A stretch of 64,000 nucleotides of DNA from Primorskyibacter aestuariivivens (GTDB taxonomy: Bacteria; Pseudomonadota; Alphaproteobacteria; Rhodobacterales; Rhodobacteraceae), in assembly GCF_028023675.1 (NCBI RefSeq), contig NZ_JAQIOZ010000004.1, forward strand, positions 186,001-250,000, in the 5' to 3' direction. This document shows positions 17,295-26,024 of this stretch, piece after piece (position 1 is the first letter of the stretch; each line of letters opens with the position of its first letter). The position numbers were made by a program, and so were the translations under genes. A model generated the notes under the pieces. That model did not search any database and was not told where the DNA came from. It was given only the letters and a program-made list of their open reading frames with translations.

Positions 17295-18484
17295 TTCACG
17301 GTGACCTTGCGGGGCCGGTTACAGAAGGTTTCGGCCGGGCCGCTTTCGGTGATCAGGATGGATTCGGTGATCTCCAGCCCCCAATCCTCCATCCACAGCC
17401 CCGGCATGAAGTGGAAGGTCATTCCGGGTTGCAGCACGGTCTCATCCTCGGAACGCAGCGAAATGGTCCGCTCGCCCCAGTCGGGCGGATAGCTCAAGCC
17501 GATGGGGTAGCCGCAGCGCGCTGCGCGCTTGATGTCGGATTTGCCCAGCTCGTCGGCCAGCGCATTGGCCACATCACAGGCGCGGTTGCCCGCACGCGCC
17601 ATCTCGATCCCGGCCTCCAGCCCGCGCAACAATGCCTCTTCGGCGCGTTTGAGGAAATCGGGCGGCGTGCCAAGAAAGATCGTCCGGCAGAGCGGTGCGT
17701 GGTAGCGGCGGTAGCAGCCCGAGATCTCAAAGAAGGTCGCTTCCCCCCCGGCGAAAGCCTTGCCGTTCCAGGTCAGGTGCGGCGCGGCGGCGTCAGGGCC
17801 GGAGGGCAAGAGCGGCACGATGGCCGGGTAGTCGCCCCAATGCCCGTCCGCGCCCTGCACCGCGTCGGCCATGGCGGCGGCGACCACTTCGTTTTTCGGC
17901 ACGCCCAGTTCGGTGCGCTCCATCAGCCCGTCCATGATCTTTTCACTGATCCGCGCGGCGCGGCGCATAAAGGTGATCTCTTCGTCCGATTTCACAGCGC
18001 GGCACCAGTTGACCAGCGCGGTGGCGTCCACGATCTCGCATTGCGGCAGCCAGTTCACCAGTTCTTCATGCGCCTTGGCGCTGTAATAGTAGTTCTCCAT
18101 CTCCACGCCGATCCGCGCGGCGGACAGCTCAAGGTCACCGATCCGCACCGCAAGGTCCTGCATCGGGTGGCGTTCGGTGGATTGGACAAAGTGATCCGCA
18201 TAGCCCAATATCCGGTCATCATCCATCCAGACGGTGCGCAGCGCGCCATTGCTGTCCTGTTCGCGGCCCCACCAGATCGGGTCCGCATACGGAAGCACGA
18301 TTACCCCCTGATGCACGTAAAAGGACCACCCGTCGTAGGCGGTCAGCCATGCCATGTTCGACGGATCGGTCACGAACAAAAGGTCCAGCCCTTTCTCGGC
18401 CATTGCCGCACGGACCTTGGTCAGGCGGCGGTCATATTCTGCGGCGGAAAAGGGGATGTCCTTGGCAAAGCGATGCATCGGCAT
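17291..18484 (-). CDS. M24 pita-bread family hydrolase, ectoine hydrolase (DoeA/EutD)-like
   Basis: 397 residues, close to DoeA (about 399). N-terminal creatinase-type domain (DLLFVTDPSNMAWLTAYDG), then a pita-bread domain from about 165. The usual M24 metal ligands are mostly missing: FFEISGCYRRYHAPLCRT replaces the two Asp, GYPIGLSY lacks the His, MTFHFMPG lacks a Glu. This fits metal-free creatinase or ectoine-hydrolase enzymes. DoeA opens ectoine to N-acetyl-diaminobutyrate. Coupled to an ArgE-like deacetylase and divergent from an ABC importer. Alternative: another creatinase-like amidohydrolase. Confidence 0.75.
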   Translation of the reverse strand: MPMHRFAKDIPFSAAEYDRRLTKVRAAMAEKGLDLLFVTDPSNMAWLTAYDGWSFYVHQGVIVLPYADPIWWGREQDSNGALRTVWMDDDRILGYADHFVQSTERHPMQDLAVRIGDLELSAARIGVEMENYYYSAKAHEELVNWLPQCEIVDATALVNWCRAVKSDEEITFMRRAARISEKIMDGLMERTELGVPKNEVVAAAMADAVQGADGHWGDYPAIVPLLPSGPDAAAPHLTWNGKAFAGGEATFFEISGCYRRYHAPLCRTIFLGTPPDFLKRAEEALLRGLEAGIEMARAGNRACDVANALADELGKSDIKRAARCGYPIGLSYPPDWGERTISLRSEDETVLQPGMTFHFMPGLWMEDWGLEITESILITESGPAETFCNRPRKVTVK

Positions 18485-18904
18485 GACGGATCCTGTGGCT
18501 ATGGGGTGTGAGGTGAGACTCGGGAAATGTCATTGCCTTTGCCCCAACAAAAACGACATGGGAGGACGTTTTGCGTCGCCCGTCCGAATCCATTCCGCGC
18601 AAGCTGACTTTCTGTCCAGTTCTCGCGCCGCGACTCGGGTTCTTTGTGGCAAAATCTGCCGCATCTGCTTGAAAAACGCACGATCACTTGCCCAAAAAGA
18701 GCGCTTTGCGGCCCCGTGTGCTGAATAGTTTAGCGCTAACTAGCGGGCCATTGTCCTGAATTTCTCGAATATGATGGTCATTCGTCCTGCGGTGCCGCGA
18801 ATGGTCAATGAAATGTCGCATCGCGGTTGCAGTTGCGTCCGATGCGCGTTTTACTCTTGTCCAAATAACGGGGATCACCCGAACAAAAAAACAGGGAGCC
18901 GAAC
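18485..18904. other. 420-nt divergent regulatory region with LacI-like operator
   Basis: No gene is supported here. TTAGCGCTAA at 18730-18739 is a perfect 10-bp palindrome of the kind bound by LacI/PurR-family repressors. The flanks are modestly AT-rich with AATAGTTTAGCGCTAACTAG. No convincing -35/-10 pair was found by eye for either direction. AGGGAG at 18893-18898 is the ribosome site of the following gene. Confidence 0.5.
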
Positions 18905-20008
18905 TTGGCAGATAGTTCAGGGAACGACGCGTTCGTCGAATTTGAACGCGTGCAGAAAAGCTACGATGGCGAGTCACTTGTCGTCAAAGACCTCAACCTC
19001 ACGATGCCAAAAGGCGAGTTTCTGACGATGCTCGGACCGTCAGGGTCCGGCAAGACCACTTGCCTGATGATGTTGGCCGGGTTCGAGACCGCGACCCATG
19101 GCGATATTCGCCTGGGCGGCACCTCGATCAACAACATCCCGCCGCATAAACGCGGCATTGGCATGGTGTTCCAGAACTACGCGTTGTTCCCGCATATGAC
19201 GATCGCCGAGAACCTCAGCTTCCCGCTTGAGGTCCGCAAGATCGGCAAGTCGGACCGCGAGGAAAAAGTCAAACGCGCGCTTGATATGGTTGAAATGGGT
19301 GCCTTTGGCGGTCGTCGCCCGGCGCAGCTTTCCGGCGGTCAGCAACAGCGGATCGCGCTGGCGCGCGCGCTGGTGTTCGAGCCGGAGCTGGTTCTGATGG
19401 ACGAACCGCTGGGCGCGCTGGACAAGCAGCTGCGCGAAAAGATGCAGTTTGAAATCACTGATCTGGCCCACCGTCTGGGCATCACCGTGGTCTATGTGAC
19501 CCATGACCAGACCGAGGCGCTGACCATGTCGGACCGGGTGGCCGTGTTCGACGATGGCCGTATTCAGCAGCTGGCACCGCCCGATCAGTTGTACGAAGAG
19601 CCGGAAAACAGCTTTGTTGCCCAGTTCATCGGCGAGAACAACACGCTTGAAGGTACGATCAAGGAGATCAAGGGCGGCCTCGCGGTGGTGCAGCTGGACG
19701 ATGGTGGACTGATCGACTGCACCCCGGTGAATGTCAGCCAGGTGGGTGAACGCACCCGGGTTTCGATCCGCCCCGAACGTGTCGAGTTCAACAAGGACCG
19801 GATGCAGGAAGGCGCGCATACGCTCAAGGCCGAGGTACTGGAATTCATCTACATGGGCGATATCTTTCGTACACGGCTGCGCGTCGCGGGCAATGACGAG
19901 TTCATCGTCAAGACCCGGAACGCGCCCGACCAGGTGCGGCTCAAGCCCGGCGAACAGATCGAGATCGGCTGGTTGCCGCAGGATTGCCGGGCGCTTGACG
20001 CGGCCTGA
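18905..20008 (+). CDS. polyamine-type ABC transporter ATP-binding protein
   Basis: 367 residues with a TTG start at 18905, supported by AGGGAG 6 nt upstream. Walker A GPSGSGKTT at 44-52, signature LSGGQQQRIALARAL near 137, Walker B LVLMDEPLGALD, switch His in VTHDQTEALT, and a TOBE domain from about 285. PotA-like. First gene of a five-gene uptake operon (ATPase, receptor, DUF1330 protein, two permeases). Confidence 0.9.
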   Translation: MADSSGNDAFVEFERVQKSYDGESLVVKDLNLTMPKGEFLTMLGPSGSGKTTCLMMLAGFETATHGDIRLGGTSINNIPPHKRGIGMVFQNYALFPHMTIAENLSFPLEVRKIGKSDREEKVKRALDMVEMGAFGGRRPAQLSGGQQQRIALARALVFEPELVLMDEPLGALDKQLREKMQFEITDLAHRLGITVVYVTHDQTEALTMSDRVAVFDDGRIQQLAPPDQLYEEPENSFVAQFIGENNTLEGTIKEIKGGLAVVQLDDGGLIDCTPVNVSQVGERTRVSIRPERVEFNKDRMQEGAHTLKAEVLEFIYMGDIFRTRLRVAGNDEFIVKTRNAPDQVRLKPGEQIEIGWLPQDCRALDAA

Positions 20009-20131
20009 TGCATATCGTGGCGCGCGGCTCACTCGCGGCGTACCACGGGAAAGCGGTCTGGCGCGAGTTTTACCCGTAGCCGCCCGGACCGCACAACAGA
20101 TAACCAACGGGTTCAGTAGGGAGTTTAACCA

Positions 20132-21250
20132 ATGAAACTGACCACAACTCTTATGGCGACATCGGCTCTGACCGTTGCGGCAGGCATGGCGTCTGCCGCC
20201 GGTCACGGCATGGCCGACGACATGACGCTTGTGAGCTGGGGCGGCGCGTATCAGAGCTCGCAGCAGCGCGCATATGCAGAGCCTTATATGGAAATGAACG
20301 AAGGCGTTTCGATTTCCTGGGACGAAAGCTCGGCCGAAGCTGTGGCCAAGCTGCGCGCCATGAACGAAGCCGGCAACGTGACCTGGGATCTCGTGGACGT
20401 CGTGGCGGCTGACGCCATCCGTCTGTGCGACGAAGGCCTGGCGATGGAAATCGACCCGGACGAAGATCTGGCAGCCGCGCCTGATGGCACCTCTGCCGAG
20501 GACGACTTCGGTGACCTGCTGGTCTCCGACTGCTTCATCCCGCAAATCGTCTATTCCACCACCTTCGGCTACCGCACCGACATGGTTCCGGAAGGCGTTG
20601 ATGCGCCGTCCGACATCTGCTCGGTCTTCGATCTGGAAACTTATCCGGGCAAGCGCGCGCTGGAAAAGCGTCCGATCAACAACATGGAATGGGCGCTGCT
20701 CTGTGACGGCGTGGCCAAGGACGACGTCTATGACGTTCTGGAAACTCCGGAAGGTCAGGAACAGGCGCTTGCCAAGCTCGACACTATCAAGGACGACGTG
20801 ATCTGGTGGTCCGCGGGTGCCGACACGCCGCAACTGCTGGCCGATGGCGAGATCTTCATGGGCTCGACCTATAACGGTCGTCTGTTCTCGGTCATCGAAG
20901 AGCAGAACCAGCCCGTCGCCATGATGTGGGACGCGCAGGTGTTCGACCTTGATGGCTGGATCATTCCCGCGGGTCTGCCTGAAGATCGTCTGGCCCGTGT
21001 GAAGGACTTCGTGATGTTCGCGACCGACACCCAGCGTCTGGCGGATCAGGCCAAGTACATCTCCTATGGCCCGGCGCGCGCCTCTTCGGCGCCGCTGGTT
21101 GGCAAGCACGCGGATCTGGGCATCGAAATGGCACAGCACATGCCGACCGATCCCAACAACGCGGCCAACACGTTCCTCTACAACTACGAGTTCTGGGCTG
21201 ACTATCGCGACGACATCGACGCGAAATTCCAGGCCTGGCTGGCCAAGTAA
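20132..21250 (+). CDS. extracellular solute-binding protein, PotD/PotF-like
   Basis: 372 residues with signal peptide MKLTTTLMATSALTVAAGMASA. Mature start MTLVSWGGAYQSSQQRAY is typical of the spermidine/putrescine receptor family branch that also binds other cationic or zwitterionic solutes. LRAMNEAGNVTWDLVDV and YSTTFGYRTDM are family-like. Only two Cys pairs stand out (RLCDEG, SDCF, ICSV, LLCDG). Ligand unknown; the divergent DoeA-like and ArgE-like enzymes suggest an ectoine-like or diamino compound. Confidence 0.88.
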   Translation: MKLTTTLMATSALTVAAGMASAAGHGMADDMTLVSWGGAYQSSQQRAYAEPYMEMNEGVSISWDESSAEAVAKLRAMNEAGNVTWDLVDVVAADAIRLCDEGLAMEIDPDEDLAAAPDGTSAEDDFGDLLVSDCFIPQIVYSTTFGYRTDMVPEGVDAPSDICSVFDLETYPGKRALEKRPINNMEWALLCDGVAKDDVYDVLETPEGQEQALAKLDTIKDDVIWWSAGADTPQLLADGEIFMGSTYNGRLFSVIEEQNQPVAMMWDAQVFDLDGWIIPAGLPEDRLARVKDFVMFATDTQRLADQAKYISYGPARASSAPLVGKHADLGIEMAQHMPTDPNNAANTFLYNYEFWADYRDDIDAKFQAWLAK

Positions 21251-21259
21251 TCCGGCTTC

Positions 21260-21280
21260 GCGCGGGGCTGGTCCCCGCGC
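21260..21280 (+). other. hairpin after the receptor gene inside the ABC operon
   Basis: GCGCGGGG (21260-21267), loop CTGGT, CCCCGCGC (21273-21280) is a perfect 8-bp stem 9 nt after the receptor stop. There is no T-run, so a 3'-end stabiliser or processing stop that favours receptor mRNA is more likely than a full terminator. Confidence 0.5.
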
Positions 21281-21344
21281 GATCCCAACACAAAACGACC
21301 GGGCAGGCATCGACCTGTCCGGCACTCAACAGGGGAACAGCACG

Positions 21345-21635
21345 ATGCCCAAGGGCTATATCATTGGCCATTTCAAGGTGAACGATCCCGAGACGTACAA
21401 AGAGTACATCGAACGGGATACGCCGATTCTGTTGGGCATGGGGGCAAATTTCATCGTGCGGGGCGGTCAGAACGAGATCGTCGAAGGCGCGACCCATGAC
21501 CGGCACGTGGTCATCGAGTTTCCCAGCTATGATGCCGCGCTCAAGGCGTATCATGATCCCGACTATCAACAGGTCGCCGAGATCCGCCGCCGCAGCGCAG
21601 ACAGCACGATTATCGTCGTCGAAGGAGCCGAATAA
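21345..21635 (+). CDS. DUF1330 family protein
   Basis: 96 residues, MPKGYIIGHFKVNDPETYKEYIE being the typical start of the DUF1330 alpha/beta-barrel fold (dimeric ferredoxin-like). AEIRRRSADSTIIVVEG closes the domain. The stop overlaps the permease start (TAATG), so it is translated with the transporter. Function unknown; such domains often act as small-molecule binding or accessory enzymes. Its place between receptor and permease genes is unusual. Confidence 0.85.
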   Translation: MPKGYIIGHFKVNDPETYKEYIERDTPILLGMGANFIVRGGQNEIVEGATHDRHVVIEFPSYDAALKAYHDPDYQQVAEIRRRSADSTIIVVEGAE

Positions 21636-23305
21636 TGGCGGATGAAACAGCAAACGGCCCGGTGCTTTCCGCCGATGGCACCCCGCTCAAACGCTCTTTG
21701 AACAAGGCGCTGCGCGCCCAGAAAATGCGCGCGCTGATGTTGATCGCGCCGCTTCTGATCTTTGTTCTGGTCACGTTCATCGCGCCGATTGCGTCGATGT
21801 TGTTCCGGTCGGTGGAAAACCAGATCGTATCCAACACCCTGCCGCTGACTGTGACGTCGCTCAAGGAATGGGACAGCAAAAGCGGAGAAATGCCCGATGA
21901 GCAGGTTTATGAGGACCTTTTCTTTGACCTCTTCCTCGCCGCTGAAGCCAAGGAACACACCAAGCTCGGCACCCGGCTGAATTATGAAAAAACCGGCGTC
22001 TCGTCGCTGTTCCGGCAGTCGGGCAGAAAACTCGACGATATAGGCGAGGTGTATCAGGACCCGCTTGAGGACCTGAACGAAGCCTGGGAAGACGGCTCGG
22101 TCTGGTATGAGCTGATGAGCGGCGAGGGCGCGGGCAATGATGATCTGCTCGAGTCGACCGTGGAGCGCTTTAACCAGCTGACCAGATCGGATTCCGGCAC
22201 GGATATTGGTTTTGTGCCGGGCGTGGCGATCACCAGCATCCTGCCCAAGACCGCGCGCGCCTACACGGCATTCGCGGTGTTCACCGTGGTCGCCGATGAG
22301 GACGTCGTTGCCGAGGAAGATCCGTGGGAAGCGGTCTATGCCGCGCTTGCGCTGGACCTGATGGCAGATGGCACCGCCGACGCGATTTCCGGCTATTCCG
22401 GGCCTCAGGCAGAGCTGCTCAAGGAAGCAGCGGCCAATGTGGACATGTTCCCGCAACCGGATTTCCGTGCGGCATTCCTCGATCTGGATGAGGATTGGGG
22501 CGACATCGAAAACTGGACAACGTTCCAGACCTATAGCCCGCGCTACACCAACGGTTACTTCCTGAACGCGGTTGACCTTCAGAAGACCCCGGACGGTTTC
22601 GAGGCGCGTCCCGAGAACCAGCAGATCTATATCCTGCTGTTCAAGCGCACGATTTTCATGTCGCTTGTGATCACTGCGTCCTGCATCATCCTAGGCTACC
22701 CGGTGGCGTGGATACTTGCCAACCTGCCGATGCGTACGGCGAACCTTTTGATGATCCTCGTGCTACTGCCCTTCTGGACCTCGCTTCTGGTGCGAACCTC
22801 GGCGTGGAAGGTGATGCTGCAGCAACAGGGTGTGATCAACGATGTGCTCGTGTGGTTGGGCATGGTGGCCGATGACGGGCGGCTGGTGATGATCAACAAC
22901 CAGTTCGGCACAATCGTGGCGATGACCCATATCCTGCTGCCCTTCATGATCCTGCCGATGTATTCGGTGATGCAGACCATCAACCCGACCTATCTGCGCG
23001 CGGCAAAATCACTGGGCGCCACGAACTGGACGGCGTTCTGGCGGGTCTACTTCCCGCAATCGGTGCCGGGCATCGGCGCGGGTTCGATCCTCGTCTTCAT
23101 CCTGTCGATCGGCTACTACATCACGCCGGAAATCGTGGGTGGTACGACGGGTACATTCATCTCGAACCGGATCGCCTACCACATCTCCAGCTCTTTGAAC
23201 TGGGGTCTTGCGGCGGCGCTGGGCACGATCCTCTTTGCGGTCGTCCTGATCCTTTACTGGGCCTACGACCGGATCGTCGGCATCGACAACGTGAAACTGG
23301 GGTAA
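21635..23305 (+). CDS. ABC transporter permease with large periplasmic insert
   Basis: 556 residues, nearly twice the usual 280-310 for PotB. One helix at about 33-56 (ALMLIAPLLIFVLVTFIAPI) is followed by an acidic stretch of about 270 residues (60-335) without membrane segments. A standard permease core follows (helices from about 340, EAA loop LRAAKSLGATNWTAFWRVYFP). The insert would sit between TM1 and TM2, on the periplasmic side, where it could meet the receptor. No internal stop or frameshift is seen. Confidence 0.88.
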   Translation: MADETANGPVLSADGTPLKRSLNKALRAQKMRALMLIAPLLIFVLVTFIAPIASMLFRSVENQIVSNTLPLTVTSLKEWDSKSGEMPDEQVYEDLFFDLFLAAEAKEHTKLGTRLNYEKTGVSSLFRQSGRKLDDIGEVYQDPLEDLNEAWEDGSVWYELMSGEGAGNDDLLESTVERFNQLTRSDSGTDIGFVPGVAITSILPKTARAYTAFAVFTVVADEDVVAEEDPWEAVYAALALDLMADGTADAISGYSGPQAELLKEAAANVDMFPQPDFRAAFLDLDEDWGDIENWTTFQTYSPRYTNGYFLNAVDLQKTPDGFEARPENQQIYILLFKRTIFMSLVITASCIILGYPVAWILANLPMRTANLLMILVLLPFWTSLLVRTSAWKVMLQQQGVINDVLVWLGMVADDGRLVMINNQFGTIVAMTHILLPFMILPMYSVMQTINPTYLRAAKSLGATNWTAFWRVYFPQSVPGIGAGSILVFILSIGYYITPEIVGGTTGTFISNRIAYHISSSLNWGLAAALGTILFAVVLILYWAYDRIVGIDNVKLG

Positions 23306-23311
23306 ATCATC

Positions 23312-24490
23312 ATGGGCACTTTCACACCGCTCGAAAAGAAACCCTACTCCTTTGTCGGCCCGGTGGTCGCTGCGGCAGGGGCTGTCATGGGCCTGTTCAT
23401 TGGCACCGCCAACGGATCGTCCTTCCTTGGCGTGGTGGTGGGTGCTGTCCTTGCTGCTGCGCTGGCCTACCTGTTCACCGAACTTTGGCGGCAGGAAAAA
23501 CCGGCCCGTTGGCTGATCCTTGCGGCATTCCTCGTGGCAGGCTTTGCCATGGGGGGCGTGTCCGCCGCCATCGTGGGCGGGCTGTTCGGCTGGTTCCTGG
23601 GCTGGTTCATCTTCTGGCTGGCCGAGGGGCGGTATCGCGGTCACCTTGCTCCCTATCTCACACCGGGGCAGGTGCTGTGGCACTACACATTCCGGGTGAT
23701 CTGCGGGTCGATCTTTGTCTTCCTGATCACGCCGATCATCGTGGTCATGCCGCTCAGCTTCAATGCCGAGGATTTCTTTACCTTCACCCCGGAAATGCTG
23801 CGTTTTGACCCCGAAGGCTATTCGCTCAAGCATTACCGCGATTTCCTGACCAATACGGAATGGACATCCGCGGTGTGGAACTCGGTCAAGATCGCGCCAG
23901 TTGCCACGCTGATCTCGGTGTCGCTGGGGACATTGGCGGCCATCGGCCTGAGCCAGAGCCACGTGCCGTTCAAACGCTCGATCATGGCGATCCTGATCTC
24001 ACCGATGATCGTGCCGCTGATCATCTCGGCGACCGGTATGTACTTCTTCTACTCCTCCATCGGCATTCAGGGCACATATTGGGGCGTCGTGCTGGCCCAC
24101 GCGGTGCTGGGCATTCCCTTTGTGATCATCACGGTGACCGCCACGCTGGTCAGCTTTGACCGGTCTCTGACCCGTGCGGCGGCGAATATGGGGGCCGATC
24201 CGGTGACCACCTTCTTCCGCGTGCAGATGCCGCTGATCCTGCCGGGCGTGATCTCGGGCGGGCTGTTCGCCTTCATCACCTCCTTTGACGAGGTGGTCGT
24301 GGTGATCTTCCTTGGCTCTGCGGAACTGCAAACGCTGCCATGGCAGATGTTCACCGGGTTGCGCGAACAGATCTCGCCCACGATCCTTGCGGCGGCAACG
24401 ATTCTGGTGTCGATCTCGATCCTTCTTCTGGCGACGGTCGAAATGCTGCGCCGCCGGTCCGAGAAACTACGCGGTATGACTCCGGGGTGA
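23312..24490 (+). CDS. ABC transporter permease with extra N-terminal helices
   Basis: 392 residues, against about 270 for PotC. The first about 120 residues hold three or four additional hydrophobic segments (FVGPVVAAAGAVMGLFIGTA, FLGVVVGAVLAAALAYLF, ILAAFLVAGFAMGG, GLFGWFLGWFIFWLA). The canonical core starts near 130, and the EAA loop is TRAAANMGADPVTTFFRVQMP. It pairs with the expanded permease just upstream (6-nt gap). A terminator follows at 24513. Confidence 0.9.
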   Translation: MGTFTPLEKKPYSFVGPVVAAAGAVMGLFIGTANGSSFLGVVVGAVLAAALAYLFTELWRQEKPARWLILAAFLVAGFAMGGVSAAIVGGLFGWFLGWFIFWLAEGRYRGHLAPYLTPGQVLWHYTFRVICGSIFVFLITPIIVVMPLSFNAEDFFTFTPEMLRFDPEGYSLKHYRDFLTNTEWTSAVWNSVKIAPVATLISVSLGTLAAIGLSQSHVPFKRSIMAILISPMIVPLIISATGMYFFYSSIGIQGTYWGVVLAHAVLGIPFVIITVTATLVSFDRSLTRAAANMGADPVTTFFRVQMPLILPGVISGGLFAFITSFDEVVVVIFLGSAELQTLPWQMFTGLREQISPTILAAATILVSISILLLATVEMLRRRSEKLRGMTPG

Positions 24491-24512
24491 GGGTGACCGC
24501 AAGAAACACCGC

Positions 24513-24541
24513 AAAAGGGCGTCCGTCGGGGCGCCCTTTTT
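24513..24541 (+). terminator. intrinsic terminator of the ABC operon
   Basis: AAAGGGCG (24514-24521) pairs with CGCCCTTT (24532-24539), followed by TT. Located 23 nt after the last permease stop. The remaining gap to 24707 shows nothing else clear. Confidence 0.8.
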
Positions 24542-24706
24542 ATGTCTGGGCCACTCGCAGGGTCCGATCCGTCCTTGTGGCTCTGGACCCCGGCCTGCCG
24601 CCAATGAACGGTTTCCCACCCGGTTTGATCCTGCGCAAAGCGGGTTCCCCCGGCGTGATGTCAAATGAGACCGCCAATCCTGGCAGCGAACGGGAGGATC
24701 AAAGCC

Positions 24707-25114
24707 ATGTACAAGAACCTTTTGATACCGGTTGTTCTCGATGATGCGCACGACACGCAGGCGTCGTTTCTGGCGGCCAAGGCGCTCGCGGATGACGGTG
24801 CGGAATTCACTGTGATGCATGTTGTCGAGGAGATGCCGGCCTATGTTGCGAGCCAGATACCGGCGGATCTTGCCGCCTCGACCCGGGCCGAGATCGAACG
24901 CAGGCTGGCGAGTCTGGCCAAGGGCCTGCCGGGCGCAAAGCCCAAGCTGGTGCATGGGCATGCTGGCCGGACGATTGTCGATTATGCGACCGACAACAAG
25001 GTGGACTGCATTATCGTGGCGTCCCATATTCCCGGTTTGCAGGACTATTTTCTGGGCTCCACCGCGGATCGCGTCGTGCGTCATGCCCGGTGTGCGGTGC
25101 ACGTGATCCGCTAG
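24707..25114 (+). CDS. universal stress protein (UspA family)
   Basis: 135 residues from ATG 24707, with GGGAGG 9 nt upstream; an in-frame start at 24665 lacks this. MYKNLLIPVVLDD starts the alpha/beta fold, and GLQDYFLGSTADRVVRHARCAVHVIR ends it with the GS/T nucleotide-binding turn of the ATP-binding UspFG-like branch. Role: stress-linked nucleotide-binding protein; partner unknown. Monocistronic by spacing. Confidence 0.9.
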   Translation: MYKNLLIPVVLDDAHDTQASFLAAKALADDGAEFTVMHVVEEMPAYVASQIPADLAASTRAEIERRLASLAKGLPGAKPKLVHGHAGRTIVDYATDNKVDCIIVASHIPGLQDYFLGSTADRVVRHARCAVHVIR

Positions 25115-25217
25115 AGCTGATACCCTTTGCGGTGGATGCTTTTGCTCTGCTGCGCCTTGCCCTTGCGCGCGGGGCAGGTCATGGTCCCGGCGATATCAGA
25201 TTGCCGGAGACCCGCCC

Positions 25218-26006
25218 ATGTCCTTTACCCTTGCCACCTGGAACATCAACTCCGTCCGGCTGCGCGCCGATCTGGTGGCCAAGCTTCTGACGGACGAAGC
25301 GCCCGATGTACTGTGCCTGCAGGAATGCAAAAGCCCGGTGGACAAGATCCCGGTTGAGGTGTTTCAGGCGCTGGGCTACGGCCACATGGTCGCCCGTGGG
25401 CAAAAGGGCTATAACGGCGTGGCGATCCTGTCCAAACTGCCGATCCGTGATGTGGGGGACAGGGATTTCGCGTCACTCGGTCATGCCCGCCACGTGGCGG
25501 GGCAGTTGGAGAACGGGGTCACGATCCACAATTTCTATGTCCCGGCGGGCGGCGACAAACCGGACCGCGAGGTGAACGAGAAATTCGGTCAGAAGCTCGA
25601 TTACCTGACCGAGATGCGCGATTGGTTCCACGGGGAGCGACCCGAGAAATCCATTCTTGTTGGCGACCTGAATATCGCCCCGCGCGAAGACGATGTCTGG
25701 AGCCACAAGCAGCTTCTTAAGGTGGTCTCGCACACGCCCATCGAGGTGGAGCATCTGGGCGAGACACAGGATGCGGGGCGTTGGGTCGATATCACCCGAC
25801 AGGATATCCCGGAGGGGCAGCTTTACAGCTGGTGGTCCTATCGTGCCAAGGATTGGGATGCCGCCGACAAGGGCCGCAGGCTTGACCATATCTGGGCCAC
25901 GCCGGATATTTCCAATGCGGGCCATTCCAGCCGTATCCTGCGCGATGCGCGGGGCTGGGAAAAACCTTCGGATCATGCACCGGTTTTTGCTACATTCGAT
26001 CTGTAA
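25218..26006 (+). CDS. xthA: exodeoxyribonuclease III
   Basis: 262 residues. ATWNINSVR, CLQECK, VGDLNIAP and the C-terminal SDHAPVFATF are the catalytic and metal motifs of the ExoIII/AP endonuclease family. It cleaves DNA at abasic sites and trims 3' ends in base excision repair. DUF924 follows 18 nt later in the same direction. Confidence 0.93.
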   Translation: MSFTLATWNINSVRLRADLVAKLLTDEAPDVLCLQECKSPVDKIPVEVFQALGYGHMVARGQKGYNGVAILSKLPIRDVGDRDFASLGHARHVAGQLENGVTIHNFYVPAGGDKPDREVNEKFGQKLDYLTEMRDWFHGERPEKSILVGDLNIAPREDDVWSHKQLLKVVSHTPIEVEHLGETQDAGRWVDITRQDIPEGQLYSWWSYRAKDWDAADKGRRLDHIWATPDISNAGHSSRILRDARGWEKPSDHAPVFATFDL

Positions 26007-26024
26007 CCTACCGGAGCACACGCC

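Noticed and set aside
19040-21325. A 761-codon minus-strand open frame over the ABC ATPase and receptor genes
   Set aside because: Antisense to two genes with clear motifs; no recognisable fold and no ribosome site.
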